Positions 17,683-26,895 of a DNA stretch of 64,000 nucleotides are shown piece after piece. The notes below the pieces were generated by a model, which saw nothing but the letters and a program-made list of their open reading frames with translations, was not told the origin of the DNA and did not search any database. A program made the position numbers and the translations under genes. Source of the stretch: Cellvibrio sp. UBA7661 (GTDB lineage Bacteria; Pseudomonadota; Gammaproteobacteria; Pseudomonadales; Cellvibrionaceae); assembly GCA_002483365.1 (NCBI GenBank), contig DLHT01000009.1:140844-204843 (forward strand). The letters run 5' to 3'. Each line of letters opens with the position of its first letter. Position 1 is the stretch's first letter.

Positions 17683-17710
17683 AACAAAAAAGCCGCTTTT
17701 TAGCGGCTTT
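17683..17710 (-). terminator. terminator of DUF3014 gene
   Basis: Stem AAAGCCGC (17689-17696) with GCGGCTTT (17703-17710), small loop, and a T-run on the minus strand after the DUF3014 stop. Confidence 0.82.
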
Positions 17711-17751
17711 GGGGGGGTTATTTTGACTGCAGGATTTTGCCTAAACCTGTA

Positions 17752-18597
17752 TCACTGGTTAATAAGGCGTGCCCGCAATTGGCGCAAGCTGGCCTTAACA
17801 CTGCGCGCATTTTCAGGCCCCATACGCAGCATTAATTTGTGTGTTTGAGGCAGTGCTTCCAAGGCTGGATCGGCGTATTGGTAGAACACTTTGGGGCGAA
17901 CCAGTAACAAATCACCTTGGTTATCCGGTGCCGCCAATAGGTTATCGATGGCTGCAATCATAACGCTATGGAAGTTTGGTTTCTTTAATCCCAGCTCCCG
18001 GAAGGCCTCTTCCAACAGCGGATAAAAACGGCGATAGACCGCAACCGCAGCATCGCTATCGATTAACGCAAGTGTAGTAACGTAAGCCTCGTAGCGCTGG
18101 TAATTAGTCGGGGCTATACGCTCCTGATCAACTGCAGTGCCTTCTACCATGACCGAGAAGGTTTCAGCGATAAACGGCGGTGGCGGTGATACCACCGGGC
18201 GATACTCGTGTATGACCTTACCCTCGGAAATATTGTTTACCGCGAGTACGAACTTGCGGATTACCTCCTGCGGCACCAACAACTGTATTAATCCTTCACC
18301 ACGCAATTGTTGCAGGGCAGCCAAGATGCCTGCGTCACTTTCGTTCAATGCAGGTAAAGGCTCTACCTCAACCACGGGCACAGGGGGGGTGTACTCAACG
18401 ATGGGTGCCGCGGAGGAACTACTGCTACTGACGGCGGCTTGGGGGGCAACTGCAACCGGGGTTACCACTGATTGCGATGTGGCGGGTGCATCATCGCGCA
18501 AGAAAAAGAAAGCAGCCGCAACGGCAATCAAAACCAACACCACAATCACGATCATGGAGGTGGACGAGCTTTGTCGCGGTTGGTAGTCATCACTCAT
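17752..18597 (-). CDS. DUF3014 domain membrane-anchored protein
   Basis: A 281-residue protein with a short cytoplasmic start (MSDDYQPRQSS), one transmembrane helix (about 15-35, ending FFFLRDD), a low-complexity Ala/Ser/Val/Pro linker (about 45-90) and a conserved C-terminal region matching DUF3014 (LPALNESDAGILAALQQL, EEAFRELGLKKPNF, HKLMLRMGPENA). Topology suggests a periplasmic domain. Function unknown. The ATG at 18597 is preferred for its AAAGG site over an earlier ATG that directly abuts its own AGG. It is divergent from cti. Confidence 0.82.
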   Translation of the reverse strand: MSDDYQPRQSSSTSMIVIVVLVLIAVAAAFFFLRDDAPATSQSVVTPVAVAPQAAVSSSSSSAAPIVEYTPPVPVVEVEPLPALNESDAGILAALQQLRGEGLIQLLVPQEVIRKFVLAVNNISEGKVIHEYRPVVSPPPPFIAETFSVMVEGTAVDQERIAPTNYQRYEAYVTTLALIDSDAAVAVYRRFYPLLEEAFRELGLKKPNFHSVMIAAIDNLLAAPDNQGDLLLVRPKVFYQYADPALEALPQTHKLMLRMGPENARSVKASLRQLRARLINQ

Positions 18598-18819
18598 AGC
18601 AATACCTTTGTAATAGCGATTGGAAACTGGATGGGCAAGCTGTGACATCCTACGCGGAAGCAGTCGCCAGCGGGATTATGGCCTAATCCGCATTAGGGTG
18701 ACAGCGTCGCCAGTATCAGGTTCCCTTTTTTTGTTAGTGCGGATTAGACTGCAATCCACAAATACCAGCATGTGATACCAGATGTCATAAGATTCCAGAG
18801 GAAAGGGGCTAGCAGAGGA

Positions 18820-21207
18820 ATGTCGATCAACACGTCAGTGCAACAAACCGCACGTACCGGATTATGGATGATGATTTTGCTCACCTTGGGGTGCGCAAGT
18901 ATCACCGGCTCGCAATGGGACCAACGCTATGGCAAAGCACAACCGCGGGAAATATCCTCCTCGCCAATCAGGGCAACACTGACTTATTACGAAGACACGC
19001 GAAAAACTCTGGAACAGCGCTGTGTTGTTTGCCATGGCTGTTACGACGCGCCCTGTCAGCTCAAACTGGAATCTTATGAGGGTCTGCTGCGCGGAGCCAA
19101 TCCAGTCAAGGTATACGACGGAACACGCTTGCTGGGAGCATCGCTTACGCGTTTGTTTGAAGATGCACACACAACCGCTGATTGGCGCAGCAAGGGATTC
19201 CACCCCGTGTTGAATGAGCGCAGCAATTCGCGCAAGGCCAACATCAACGCCGGCGTGCTGGCGCAATCACTGGAATTGAAAAAAAACCATCCTCTGCCAA
19301 CAACCGGGATTTTACCCGCCGATTTTGATTTCAATCTCAATAACCAACCGTACTGTCCCAGCATTGAAAACTTTGCTGCATTTGCAGACAAAAAGCCGCT
19401 GTGGGGAATGCCTTACGGCCTTCCTGCACTCAGTCCAAAAGAGCACACGTTAATCATGGAGTGGCTAGCGCAAGGCGCTGCGATGGGAATGCCCCCCAAG
19501 CTTCCCGCAAGCGTGCAACAACAAGTGAACCAGTGGGAAGCATTCTTCAACGGCGATAGCCTGAAACAACAGCTGGTCAATCGCTACATTTACGAACATT
19601 TGTTTTTGGCACAGCTTCATTTTAAGGAAGCGCCCAGAACCTATTTCCGCTTGGTGCGCTCCAGCACGCCACCCGGCCAACCCATCGAACGCATCAGCAC
19701 CCAACGCCCTTACGATAACCCCAAGGTTGAACGCGTGTATTACCGTTTGTGGCAAGACCCATCGAGCATCGTTGCCAAAAACCACATGCCTTATGCATTA
19801 AATGTCGAGCGGATGAAGCAATGGCAGCAATTATTTTTTGCAACAGAAGGCGAATTTTTTTACGACGTAACTCACCTGCCCTCTTATGATCCGGCAACTG
19901 CATCAAATCCGTTTGTGAGCTTTGCCCAATTACCGGTCAATGCGCGCTACCGTTTTATGCTGGATGAAGCGCAGTTCACCATTATGAATTTTATTAAAGG
20001 TCCGGTCTGTCGTGGACAGGTTGCACTCAATGTAATTCAGGATCACTTCTGGGTTTTCTTTGTATCGCCCGACACACAAAATACTAATGAGGTTGCGCAA
20101 TTTCTGGCGGAAAATAGCAAGCATCTGCAATTGCCTGCAGAAGCGGGTAATACTTTATTGCCGATGACAAATTGGCTGAAATACTCCGAGCTGCAAAAAG
20201 AATATCTCAACGCAAAAGCTGCGTTTGTAAGCAAGTTGATTGCTAACGAAGGCGGGCTTGAGATGGCCAACATCTGGAGCGGGGCAACCGGAAAAAATGG
20301 GAGTAGTAAAAATCCCAACGCAGCACTCACGATTTTCCGCCACAGTGACAGTGCCAGCGTACACAAAGGGCTTATCGGCCAATCCCCTAAAACCGCTTGG
20401 GTAATTGACTACCCTTTACTTGAGCGTATTCACTATTTATTGGTGGCTGGTTTTGATGTGTATGGCAATGTATCGCATCAGCTCTTGAGCCGTCTTTACA
20501 TGGACTTTTTGCGCATCGAAGGCGAGATGAATTTTGTCGGCCTGCTGCCGGAAAAAGCGCAGGAAAAAGCGATGTCTTCCTGGTACCGCGATGCCGAATC
20601 CAATCTCAAAACCTACCTCGACCTTTACATCAAGCAGATCGATGCCTCCAACAAAATCCGCTATGTGAGCGATGATCCTCAACAAGAGCTTTATCAAAAA
20701 TTAAAATTACACTTGGGAGAGGCAGCCAACTCGCCCTTTAATCTTCAGGCAAAAAAATTGCCTGCACATAAGTTGGCGCTCTACCAAAAACTGCAAAACA
20801 CTACCGGAAAGCCCATCAGCTTTTTGCCGCAAACCACACTTATTTATATTCCCAATGCCGGTTTGTTCACGCTGGTACACAACAGCGCTTATTCCAACTT
20901 GTCGTCACTCTTTGGGGAGGATAAACGGCGTATTGCTGCCGAGGACAATGTCACCCTTGCGCAGGGCATTATTGGTAACTACCCCAACAGTTTTATGCGC
21001 GTCGAAGAGCAGCAATTGGAGGATTTTGTCAGCCGCATCCAAACATTGGATTCGGAAGATGACTACAAGGCACTGCGCGATATTTATGGCATTCGCCGCA
21101 GCCACAGTGAGTTCTGGGCATTTAGCGACCAAGTCCATGAACTGTACCAACGGACCGAACCTGCTGAAGCAGCACTGTTGGATTACAACCGGCTGGAAAA
21201 CCGCTAG
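18820..21207 (+). CDS. cti: fatty acid cis/trans isomerase (c-type heme)
   Basis: A 795-residue periplasmic enzyme that turns cis-unsaturated membrane fatty acids into trans isomers, a fast stiffening response to solvents and heat known in Pseudomonas and Vibrio. It has an N-terminal signal or lipoprotein-like segment (LLTLGCA) and a heme-binding CVVCH (68-72 of this start). Family segments include WLAQGAAMGMP, VYYRLWQDP, FFYDVTHLPSYDP and IKGPVCRGQVALNVI. The ATG at 18820 is preferred to a GTG at 18772, since only it is followed at once by the signal sequence. It is monocistronic and divergent from the DUF3014 gene. A TAATCCGCA/TGCGGATTA inverted pair (about 18685 and 18738) lies in the shared promoter region. 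Confidence 0.92.
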   Translation: MSINTSVQQTARTGLWMMILLTLGCASITGSQWDQRYGKAQPREISSSPIRATLTYYEDTRKTLEQRCVVCHGCYDAPCQLKLESYEGLLRGANPVKVYDGTRLLGASLTRLFEDAHTTADWRSKGFHPVLNERSNSRKANINAGVLAQSLELKKNHPLPTTGILPADFDFNLNNQPYCPSIENFAAFADKKPLWGMPYGLPALSPKEHTLIMEWLAQGAAMGMPPKLPASVQQQVNQWEAFFNGDSLKQQLVNRYIYEHLFLAQLHFKEAPRTYFRLVRSSTPPGQPIERISTQRPYDNPKVERVYYRLWQDPSSIVAKNHMPYALNVERMKQWQQLFFATEGEFFYDVTHLPSYDPATASNPFVSFAQLPVNARYRFMLDEAQFTIMNFIKGPVCRGQVALNVIQDHFWVFFVSPDTQNTNEVAQFLAENSKHLQLPAEAGNTLLPMTNWLKYSELQKEYLNAKAAFVSKLIANEGGLEMANIWSGATGKNGSSKNPNAALTIFRHSDSASVHKGLIGQSPKTAWVIDYPLLERIHYLLVAGFDVYGNVSHQLLSRLYMDFLRIEGEMNFVGLLPEKAQEKAMSSWYRDAESNLKTYLDLYIKQIDASNKIRYVSDDPQQELYQKLKLHLGEAANSPFNLQAKKLPAHKLALYQKLQNTTGKPISFLPQTTLIYIPNAGLFTLVHNSAYSNLSSLFGEDKRRIAAEDNVTLAQGIIGNYPNSFMRVEEQQLEDFVSRIQTLDSEDDYKALRDIYGIRRSHSEFWAFSDQVHELYQRTEPAEAALLDYNRLENR

Positions 21208-21314
21208 TGATTACCGTAATGGGTTAGCGCAACTAATTACTACACCCCATTACCACAACTACCCGCTCACAGGACAAACCGCATCAGCCGCAATCTCTCT
21301 TTGAAAATTGCGGC

Positions 21315-21359
21315 TTGAGAGTAAATACAGTATTCTTTCTAATAATCACTCTCATTTAC
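21315..21359 (+). promoter_or_regulatory. feo promoter with candidate Fur box
   Basis: TTGAGA (21315-21320), a 17-bp spacer and TCTAAT (21338-21343) make a good sigma-70 promoter. The 19 bases at 21341-21359 (AATAATCACTCTCATTTAC) match 12 of 19 positions of the Fur consensus and overlap the -10 box. Iron repression of feoAB is the usual pattern. Confidence 0.65.
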
Positions 21360-21377
21360 ATATGCGATGTATCTCTT

Positions 21378-21677
21378 ATGAATATTGCCTCACGCGCTGA
21401 CTCCTTCACCCCCGCTCTGCGCCTTGATCAATGCCGCAAAGGCACATCAGTCCGGGTGACCAGCTTGATTGGGCAACCCCTGTTTGGCGCTCAGGATGAA
21501 AGTGTCAGCCTGCGTTTAAAGGAATTGGGGTTTTTACCAGGAGCCCATTTAAAGGTGATTGGCTTTGGTTTGCTGGGTTCCGACCCCTTGGCAGTGCAGG
21601 TAAACGGCACCAAATTTGCCCTGCGCCGCGCCGAAGCAGCCAAAATCTGTGTTGAACCTATTACCCCTCATCCTTAA
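21378..21677 (+). CDS. feoA: ferrous iron transport protein A
   Basis: A 99-residue cytoplasmic protein with one SH3-like FeoA domain (LRLKELGFLPGAHLKVIGFGLLGSDPLAV has the typical G-hydrophobic pattern). The ATG at 21378 is used because the earlier possible TTG at 21315 falls in the promoter. It supports FeoB-mediated Fe(II) uptake. feoB follows after 31 bp. Confidence 0.9.
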   Translation: MNIASRADSFTPALRLDQCRKGTSVRVTSLIGQPLFGAQDESVSLRLKELGFLPGAHLKVIGFGLLGSDPLAVQVNGTKFALRRAEAAKICVEPITPHP

Positions 21678-21708
21678 CCGTTCAAGTCTTTGATCAGGTA
21701 GCAAGAGC

Positions 21709-23574
21709 ATGTCCGCCTCTATACGTTTCGCACTGGTTGGCAACCCCAACTGTGGTAAGACTTCCCTGTTTAACCGATTGACTGGCGCGCGCGCCAAAGT
21801 GGCAAATTATCCGGGTGTAACCGTTGAACGCCGCTCCGGCACCGTCACCCACATCGCCACCCCCACTGAAATACTCGATCTCCCCGGCACTTACAGCCTG
21901 TTTGTGACCTCGCCCGACGAACAGGTCGCACGCGATGTGATTCTGGGTAAACTCGCCCACGAAAAGCGCCCCGACTTGCTCATTGCCGTGGTTGATGCCT
22001 GCAACCTGCGCCTGGGCTTGCGTCTAGTGATGGAGCTCAAGAGCCTTAATCGCCCGATGGTGCTTGCACTCAACCAAATGGATGAAGCCAAGCGCCGCGG
22101 CATTAGTATCAATACCACTGCGCTTTCCCAAGCGATCGGTATGCCGATTATCGAAACCGTAGCCGTTAACAGCCAAGGGGTAGCAGAATTACGCGCGTAT
22201 CTGGAAAGCTATGCTCAAAGTGTCCAGCAAAATCCTGTCGATGCAGACACCCAAACGCTGGCACTCAGCGACCGCCAGGAATCTGTTGAAGCGCTTTACG
22301 CTGAAATCGAAAGCATCATGAGCCAGCATGTGATCCAGCCTGCACATCTACCGCAGTGGCAGGATCGTCTGGATGCATTGGTGATGCATCCACTGTTGGG
22401 GCTGATCGCCCTGTTCACGATTTTGCTGGTGATATTCCAGGCGGTATTTGCCTGGGCTTCGCCGGTAGTGGATTTAATCGATGCAGGCTTCAGCAGTCTG
22501 GGCGAACTGGTCGGTGCCACCCTGCCCGACGGTATTCTGAAAGACTTTATTGTGGATGGCCTGATCGCCGGTGTTGGCGGTGTACTGGTCTTCCTGCCGC
22601 AAATTATCATCCTGTTCTTCTTTATTCTGGTATTGGAAGATAGTGGCTATCTCACCCGTGCCGCGTTTTTGCTTGATCGCCCCATGCGTGGCTTGGGGTT
22701 ATCCGGTCGCTCATTTATTCCCATGCTCTCCAGCTTTGCCTGCGCCGTTCCGGGAATTATGGCAACGCGCACTATCTCTGATCCGCGCGAACGTTTTATT
22801 ACGATCATGGTTGCGCCTTTAATGACCTGCTCGGCACGCTTGCCGGTTTATGCACTGATTATCGCGGCCTTTATTCCCGAGCAGACGGTATGGGGTATTT
22901 TCAACCTGCAAGGGCTGACTTTGTTTGCCCTGTATTTTGCCGGTGTAGCCAGTGCGGCATTGGTGGCCTGGCTGATGCGCCGCCGCACCGCGCGCGAAGA
23001 GTTTCCATTGCTATTGGAGTTGCCGAGCTATCGCTGGCCGATGATGTACCACCTGTTGATGGGGCTGCGTGAGCGCGCCTGGATTTTCATCCGCCGCGTG
23101 GGCACGATCATTCTCGCCTTATCGATTATCTTATGGTTTTTGGCGACCTTTCCGGGCGCACCGGAAGATGCCACCCTACCCGCCATCGACTATAGCTTTG
23201 CCGGCCAGCTTGGCCACTTTATGCAGCCACTGTTTGCACCGCTGGGGTTCAATTGGCAGATGTGTATCGCGCTGATCCCCGCAATGGGTGCGCGTGAGGT
23301 TGCGGTCAGTGCACTGGCAACAGTTTACGCCGTAGGTGAAGAATCCATCGATGTCGCCTTGGGTGGCGCATTGGCGGCTAGCTGGTCACTACCGATTGCC
23401 TTCTCTTATCTGGCATGGTTTGTCTACGCACCGCAATGTATCTCCACTATTGCGGTCGTAAAACGTGAGACCAACTCAACCAAAGCAACGCTGTTTTTTA
23501 CCGTTTATTTGTTTGCACTGGCCTATTTTGCCGCCTGGGTGACCTACCAAATCGCCAGCGCAATCGTGAATTGA
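21709..23574 (+). CDS. feoB: ferrous iron transporter FeoB
   Basis: A 621-residue inner-membrane Fe(II) permease with an N-terminal GTPase: G1 GNPNCGKTS (11-19), the switch region ANYPGVTVERRSGT, G3 DLPGTYSL and G4 NQMD. The membrane part has two Gate-like repeats (LEDSGYLTRAAFLLDR and AMGAREVAVSALATVYAV) and CSARLPVYALI with the conserved Cys. It is shorter than the E. coli protein (773), mainly because of shorter linkers; all core motifs are present. It is between feoA and the small Cys-rich gene. Confidence 0.95.
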   Translation: MSASIRFALVGNPNCGKTSLFNRLTGARAKVANYPGVTVERRSGTVTHIATPTEILDLPGTYSLFVTSPDEQVARDVILGKLAHEKRPDLLIAVVDACNLRLGLRLVMELKSLNRPMVLALNQMDEAKRRGISINTTALSQAIGMPIIETVAVNSQGVAELRAYLESYAQSVQQNPVDADTQTLALSDRQESVEALYAEIESIMSQHVIQPAHLPQWQDRLDALVMHPLLGLIALFTILLVIFQAVFAWASPVVDLIDAGFSSLGELVGATLPDGILKDFIVDGLIAGVGGVLVFLPQIIILFFFILVLEDSGYLTRAAFLLDRPMRGLGLSGRSFIPMLSSFACAVPGIMATRTISDPRERFITIMVAPLMTCSARLPVYALIIAAFIPEQTVWGIFNLQGLTLFALYFAGVASAALVAWLMRRRTAREEFPLLLELPSYRWPMMYHLLMGLRERAWIFIRRVGTIILALSIILWFLATFPGAPEDATLPAIDYSFAGQLGHFMQPLFAPLGFNWQMCIALIPAMGAREVAVSALATVYAVGEESIDVALGGALAASWSLPIAFSYLAWFVYAPQCISTIAVVKRETNSTKATLFFTVYLFALAYFAAWVTYQIASAIVN

Positions 23575-23585
23575 TGAGGTGAGCT

Positions 23586-23768
23586 ATGAATGATCTCCCC
23601 TGGCAAGAAATGATCGTCGGCATATGCGTTCTAACCGCCGTGATTTTCCTGATCCGCCGCTGGATTTTCCCCTCCACCAAAAAATCCGCCGCCTGTGGCG
23701 GATGTGGCGGCTGCGATAAAACCAGCGACGCTAGCTGCAGCAATCACGCTGAAAAAACACCGCATTAA
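23586..23768 (+). CDS. FeoB-associated Cys-rich membrane protein
   Basis: A 60-residue protein with one membrane helix (about 8-26) and a cysteine-rich tail, ACGGCGGCDKTSDASC. Such proteins commonly follow feoB and take the place of FeoC. The start has a clear GAGGTGAG site and lies 11 bp after feoB. A role in metal handling or FeoB assembly is suspected, not shown. Confidence 0.85.
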   Translation: MNDLPWQEMIVGICVLTAVIFLIRRWIFPSTKKSAACGGCGGCDKTSDASCSNHAEKTPH

Positions 23769-23793
23769 TCCCCTTCTCGCCGTGTATTCGGCA

Positions 23794-23827
23794 CATGCTG
23801 TTGCGCGATTTATCGCGCAACAGCATG
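23794..23827. repeat. perfect 16-bp inverted repeat between convergent genes
   Basis: CATGCTGTTGCGCGAT (23794-23809) and its exact complement (23812-23827) are separated by only two bases. The right arm encodes the last residues and stop of the binding-like protein on the minus strand. No T-run follows on either strand, so it is not a standard terminator; it may protect mRNA 3' ends or form a cruciform. Confidence 0.85.
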
Positions 23828-24727
23828 CTCTGGTTTTACTTCAGATTTACTTATCCCGTTTAAATCAACCCAATAACGCGGGTTATCGACCGGTGTTTCG
23901 TCGGGTAGCGACGGATTTTCCAGGCGCAGGATTTTCCGCCGTTGGAGTTTTTCCAAACCGGTGTTGATTCTGGGGTGATTATAAAAAAACTGGTCAAACT
24001 TCCCGTTGTCGATCAGGGTTTCCAAACCCGATTCAATTCGTTTGGCAAGCGCTTCATTGTCTTTATTGACGAAGTAGTACATAGCCGTCGGGTAATACAG
24101 CAGCAGATTTTTCTCGACCACCAAATTCTTCTCATTGCGCTGCATTAACTCAAACCAAGCTTCTGAAATCCCTCGCGGAAAATAATCAAACCGGCGTGCG
24201 CTTAACATGCGAAACAATGACTCTGTTGTTTCGCTGGTGGTCACACGCAATCCATTGTGCAGCATGATGTCAGTGTCCGGCCAATGGGTGCCCTGGCCTG
24301 CAAGCAATCGGGCAAGATCCGTGAGCCCGGTGACATTATCAAAACGTGCCTGCTCACCTTTGCGGATCAATAACACGCGGTATCCAAACAAGCCTTTGAA
24401 TAAGGGGATACGGATGGGGCGCATCTGCTGCTCGCGCGTTTTATCGGTCATGGTCCAAATGACGAAATTGCGCTTATCGTTTTGCAGGAGGTGGATCCAG
24501 CGAGCCTGGGAGTAATCGCGGTCAGAAAATACAATGTCGACCACTTCATTTTCAGCTTTACTGGCATTCAGCGCCATGTTCAGCAGCTCAGTAAAATAAT
24601 CGACCGGCTCTTCAAGCTTGGTGCCCTGTACCCGCACAGGAATATGAATTTTTCCGTCGCCGCTGGTTTGGGCCAATACCGGGACACACGCAACGGAGCA
24701 TAGCAATAGCCACACCCCCAAGTGCAT
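23810..24727 (-). CDS. periplasmic substrate-binding-like protein (paralog of 53009-53905)
   Basis: A 305-residue exported protein: signal peptide MHLGVWLLLCSVACVPVLAQ, then an SBP-like fold. Shared with the paralog at 53 kb are PIRIPLFKGL, QARFD, GQGTxWxDxDI, NGL and RFDxFPRGxxExW. The family resembles amino-acid-type binding proteins but has no transporter genes nearby, so it may sense a ligand for another protein. The ATG at 24727 is chosen because it opens directly onto the signal peptide; the earlier ATG adds unlikely residues. Its last codons form one arm of a perfect hairpin. Confidence 0.72.
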   Translation of the reverse strand: MHLGVWLLLCSVACVPVLAQTSGDGKIHIPVRVQGTKLEEPVDYFTELLNMALNASKAENEVVDIVFSDRDYSQARWIHLLQNDKRNFVIWTMTDKTREQQMRPIRIPLFKGLFGYRVLLIRKGEQARFDNVTGLTDLARLLAGQGTHWPDTDIMLHNGLRVTTSETTESLFRMLSARRFDYFPRGISEAWFELMQRNEKNLVVEKNLLLYYPTAMYYFVNKDNEALAKRIESGLETLIDNGKFDQFFYNHPRINTGLEKLQRRKILRLENPSLPDETPVDNPRYWVDLNGISKSEVKPEHAVAR

Positions 24728-24920
24728 CTTTACGCCCACGAAACAAACCGGTATTTGCATGAAGCCCGACAACCTGAAAAAGACAGTTATTGTTTTTCAG
24801 CATAGAAGATAGTGTCTGATTTGACGAATGACTATTTTCCAAGGCGCGACGGATGACACCCTCGGGACGCTACCGTATAGTCAGCAGCCATTTGTTTTGA
24901 TCTTACGAAGGATAAGCGCC

Positions 24921-26036
24921 ATGCAACAAAAATTGGAAACACGCACGTTTTTGCTGTTTTTATTAATTGTCTCCGTGGGCTTTTTGATGATTCTGAAGCC
25001 CTTTTTCGGAACGATTTTTTGGGCTTGCGCCATCACTATCATTTTCTTCCCGTTACAACAGCGGCTATTGAAACGCCTGAACGGGCGCACCAATACAGTT
25101 TCCCTGCTGACCCTGACGGCCTGCATTGTAATTGTAGTCTTACCCGTTACCGTCCTGGTTAGCTCTGTTGTAGCCGAAGGTGCCGATTTTTACAAAAAAC
25201 TGGAATCCGGTGAGGTGAACCCCGCCCAATATATCGAGCAGGTGCGCACTGCCTTCCCTGCTATACAACAAGCGGCCGAGCGTTTTGGTATCGATGTCGC
25301 CAAAGTTAAAGAGGGCGTATTGAACGCCAGTATGAGCAGTGGCAAGTGGCTGGCACAAAATGCCCTGAGCATCGGCCAAAACACCTTCAAACTGCTGTTG
25401 AATATCTGCCTGATGTTGTACCTGACGTTTTTCTTATTGCGCGATGGTCAGCGCTTGCTGGAATTGCTGATCCGTGCACTTCCCTTGGGCGATGCACGCG
25501 AGCGTATGTTGTTCGCCAAGTTTGGCGAAGTCACCCGCGCGACCATCAAGGGCAATCTGGTGATCGCCATCATCCAGGGCACGCTGGGGGGGCTGATCCT
25601 ATGGGCATTGGGAATCCCCGGTGCGCTGTTGTGGGGGGTGGTGATGGGTATGTTTTCACTGATTCCCGCGATCGGCCCAGCCATTGTCTGGATACCGGTT
25701 GCGATTTATCTGTTTGCGACCGGTGACAATATCAAAGGCATTATTCTGGTTGCCTTTGGTGCCGGTGTTATTGGTTTGGTAGATAACATCCTGCGCCCTA
25801 TTTTGGTCGGGCGCGATACCAAAATGCCAGACTACATCGTACTGCTGTCTACCTTGGGGGGCTTGGCGCTTTTCGGTATTAACGGCTTTATCATTGGACC
25901 TTTGGTCGCGGCACTGTTTATGGCGTTTTGGGGTATTTTTATCCGTGAGATGCATGTTATCGCACCTGACGATGACACTATCGAGCAAGATTTACCGTCT
26001 GCATCGAATGAACCCGACAAGGATTCTGCGGCCTGA
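24921..26036 (+). CDS. AI-2E family transporter
   Basis: A 371-residue inner-membrane protein with about eight transmembrane helices and a periplasmic helical insertion between helices 3 and 4. Typical features are LRDGQRLLELLIRALPL, a GNLVIAIIQGTLGGLILWALG core and DNILRPILVGRDTKMPDYIVLLSTLGGL. Members export AI-2 or act as Na+/H+ antiporters; the substrate cannot be assigned here. The ATG at 24921 has an AAGGA site; an earlier in-frame start adds 31 unlikely residues. The fkl gene follows after 44 bp and may share its transcript. Confidence 0.9.
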   Translation: MQQKLETRTFLLFLLIVSVGFLMILKPFFGTIFWACAITIIFFPLQQRLLKRLNGRTNTVSLLTLTACIVIVVLPVTVLVSSVVAEGADFYKKLESGEVNPAQYIEQVRTAFPAIQQAAERFGIDVAKVKEGVLNASMSSGKWLAQNALSIGQNTFKLLLNICLMLYLTFFLLRDGQRLLELLIRALPLGDARERMLFAKFGEVTRATIKGNLVIAIIQGTLGGLILWALGIPGALLWGVVMGMFSLIPAIGPAIVWIPVAIYLFATGDNIKGIILVAFGAGVIGLVDNILRPILVGRDTKMPDYIVLLSTLGGLALFGINGFIIGPLVAALFMAFWGIFIREMHVIAPDDDTIEQDLPSASNEPDKDSAA

Positions 26037-26080
26037 TCTGCTAGACTGCGCGGCCTTATTTATCCTTTGGAATTTGAGTT

Positions 26081-26701
26081 ATGTCTAATCAGTACAAGAC
26101 GAATGAAGAACTGGTGAGCTACGGCATTGGCCGTCAAATGGGCGATCAATTGGCCAGCAATCCATTTGAAGGCGTATCGGCAGCAGCTGTGGCGCAAGGT
26201 GTTATGGATGCACTGAACAGTGTTGAGATGCCATACAGCAACGAGCAAATGCAAGCAGCGTTTGAGGCAATCAACGCCCAAATGCAGGCGAAAGAAGCTG
26301 AAAAGAGCAAAGTGTTGGCCGCTGCTGGCGAAGCGTTTCTGGCTGAGAATGCGAAGAAAGCAGGCATCACTGTGACCGCATCTGGCTTGCAATATGAAGT
26401 GATCACCCAGGGTACTGGCGCGATTCCAACGGCAACCTCTAAAGTGAAAACCCACTATCACGGTACCTTGATTGACGGGACTGTGTTCGATTCGTCTGTA
26501 AATCGCGGTCAACCAATCGATTTCCCGGTAAACGGTGTTATCGCTGGCTGGACTGAAGCACTTCAACTGATGCCAGTCGGTTCCAAGTACCGCTTGTACA
26601 TCCCGCACAACCTCGCTTACGGTGAGCGCGGCGCAGGTGCCAGTATCAAGCCTTACTCAGCGCTGATTTTTGATGTTGAGTTGATTGATATTGTTGGTTA
26701 A
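26081..26701 (+). CDS. fklB: FKBP-type peptidyl-prolyl isomerase (FklB/FKBP22 type)
   Basis: A 206-residue protein with an N-terminal dimerisation and helical arm (1-90, YGIGRQMGDQL) and a C-terminal FKBP domain. The domain has VKTHYHGTLIDGTVFDSS, PIDFPVNGVIAGWTEALQLMP and IPHNLAYGERGAG. It catalyses proline isomerisation; no signal peptide is seen, so it acts in the cytoplasm. The length equals E. coli FklB. Confidence 0.92.
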   Translation: MSNQYKTNEELVSYGIGRQMGDQLASNPFEGVSAAAVAQGVMDALNSVEMPYSNEQMQAAFEAINAQMQAKEAEKSKVLAAAGEAFLAENAKKAGITVTASGLQYEVITQGTGAIPTATSKVKTHYHGTLIDGTVFDSSVNRGQPIDFPVNGVIAGWTEALQLMPVGSKYRLYIPHNLAYGERGAGASIKPYSALIFDVELIDIVG

Positions 26702-26722
26702 TTTCAGTTTGAAATAACCACC

Positions 26723-26833
26723 AGCATGGGTTTCGGTGTGACCTTTTTCGACACGCCGTAAACCCATCCATGGGGGCTCGAATGCGGCATCCATGCCGCA
26801 TACGGTCTTAAAGATCACACCGAGTCCCATGCT
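26723..26833. repeat. cloverleaf-like intergenic repeat
   Basis: An outer stem of 19 bp (26723-26741 with 26815-26833, two mismatches in the middle) encloses two hairpins, CCCATCCATGGG (26763-26774) and ATGCGGCAT-CC-ATGCCGCAT (26782-26801). Both hairpins share the core CATCCATG. The nested symmetrical design indicates a structured, probably dispersed element (REP or MITE class), not a terminator. Confidence 0.8.
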
Positions 26834-26895
26834 TCATCGCCGCCAAGTAATTCGCCTCCTCTTATATAAAAACCTATTCTGTTGTTGGATTTTTC

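Larger units (their letters stand above)
17390..17751 (-). other. intergenic region upstream of the TonB receptor
   Basis: It contains the receptor promoter with two operators (17462-17511), then about 170 bp of AT-rich sequence without a recognisable gene, then the terminator of the DUF3014 gene (17683-17710). Confidence 0.7.

Noticed and set aside
18137..18586. 149-codon plus-strand frame opposite the DUF3014 gene
   Set aside because: It mirrors the Ala/Ser linker of the real gene, giving a Thr- and Ala-rich product without recognisable motifs.
21287..21314. GCCGCAAT/ATTGCGGC hairpin as cti terminator
   Set aside because: The loop is 12 bases and no T-run follows; it may be a weak end signal but is not supported as an intrinsic terminator.
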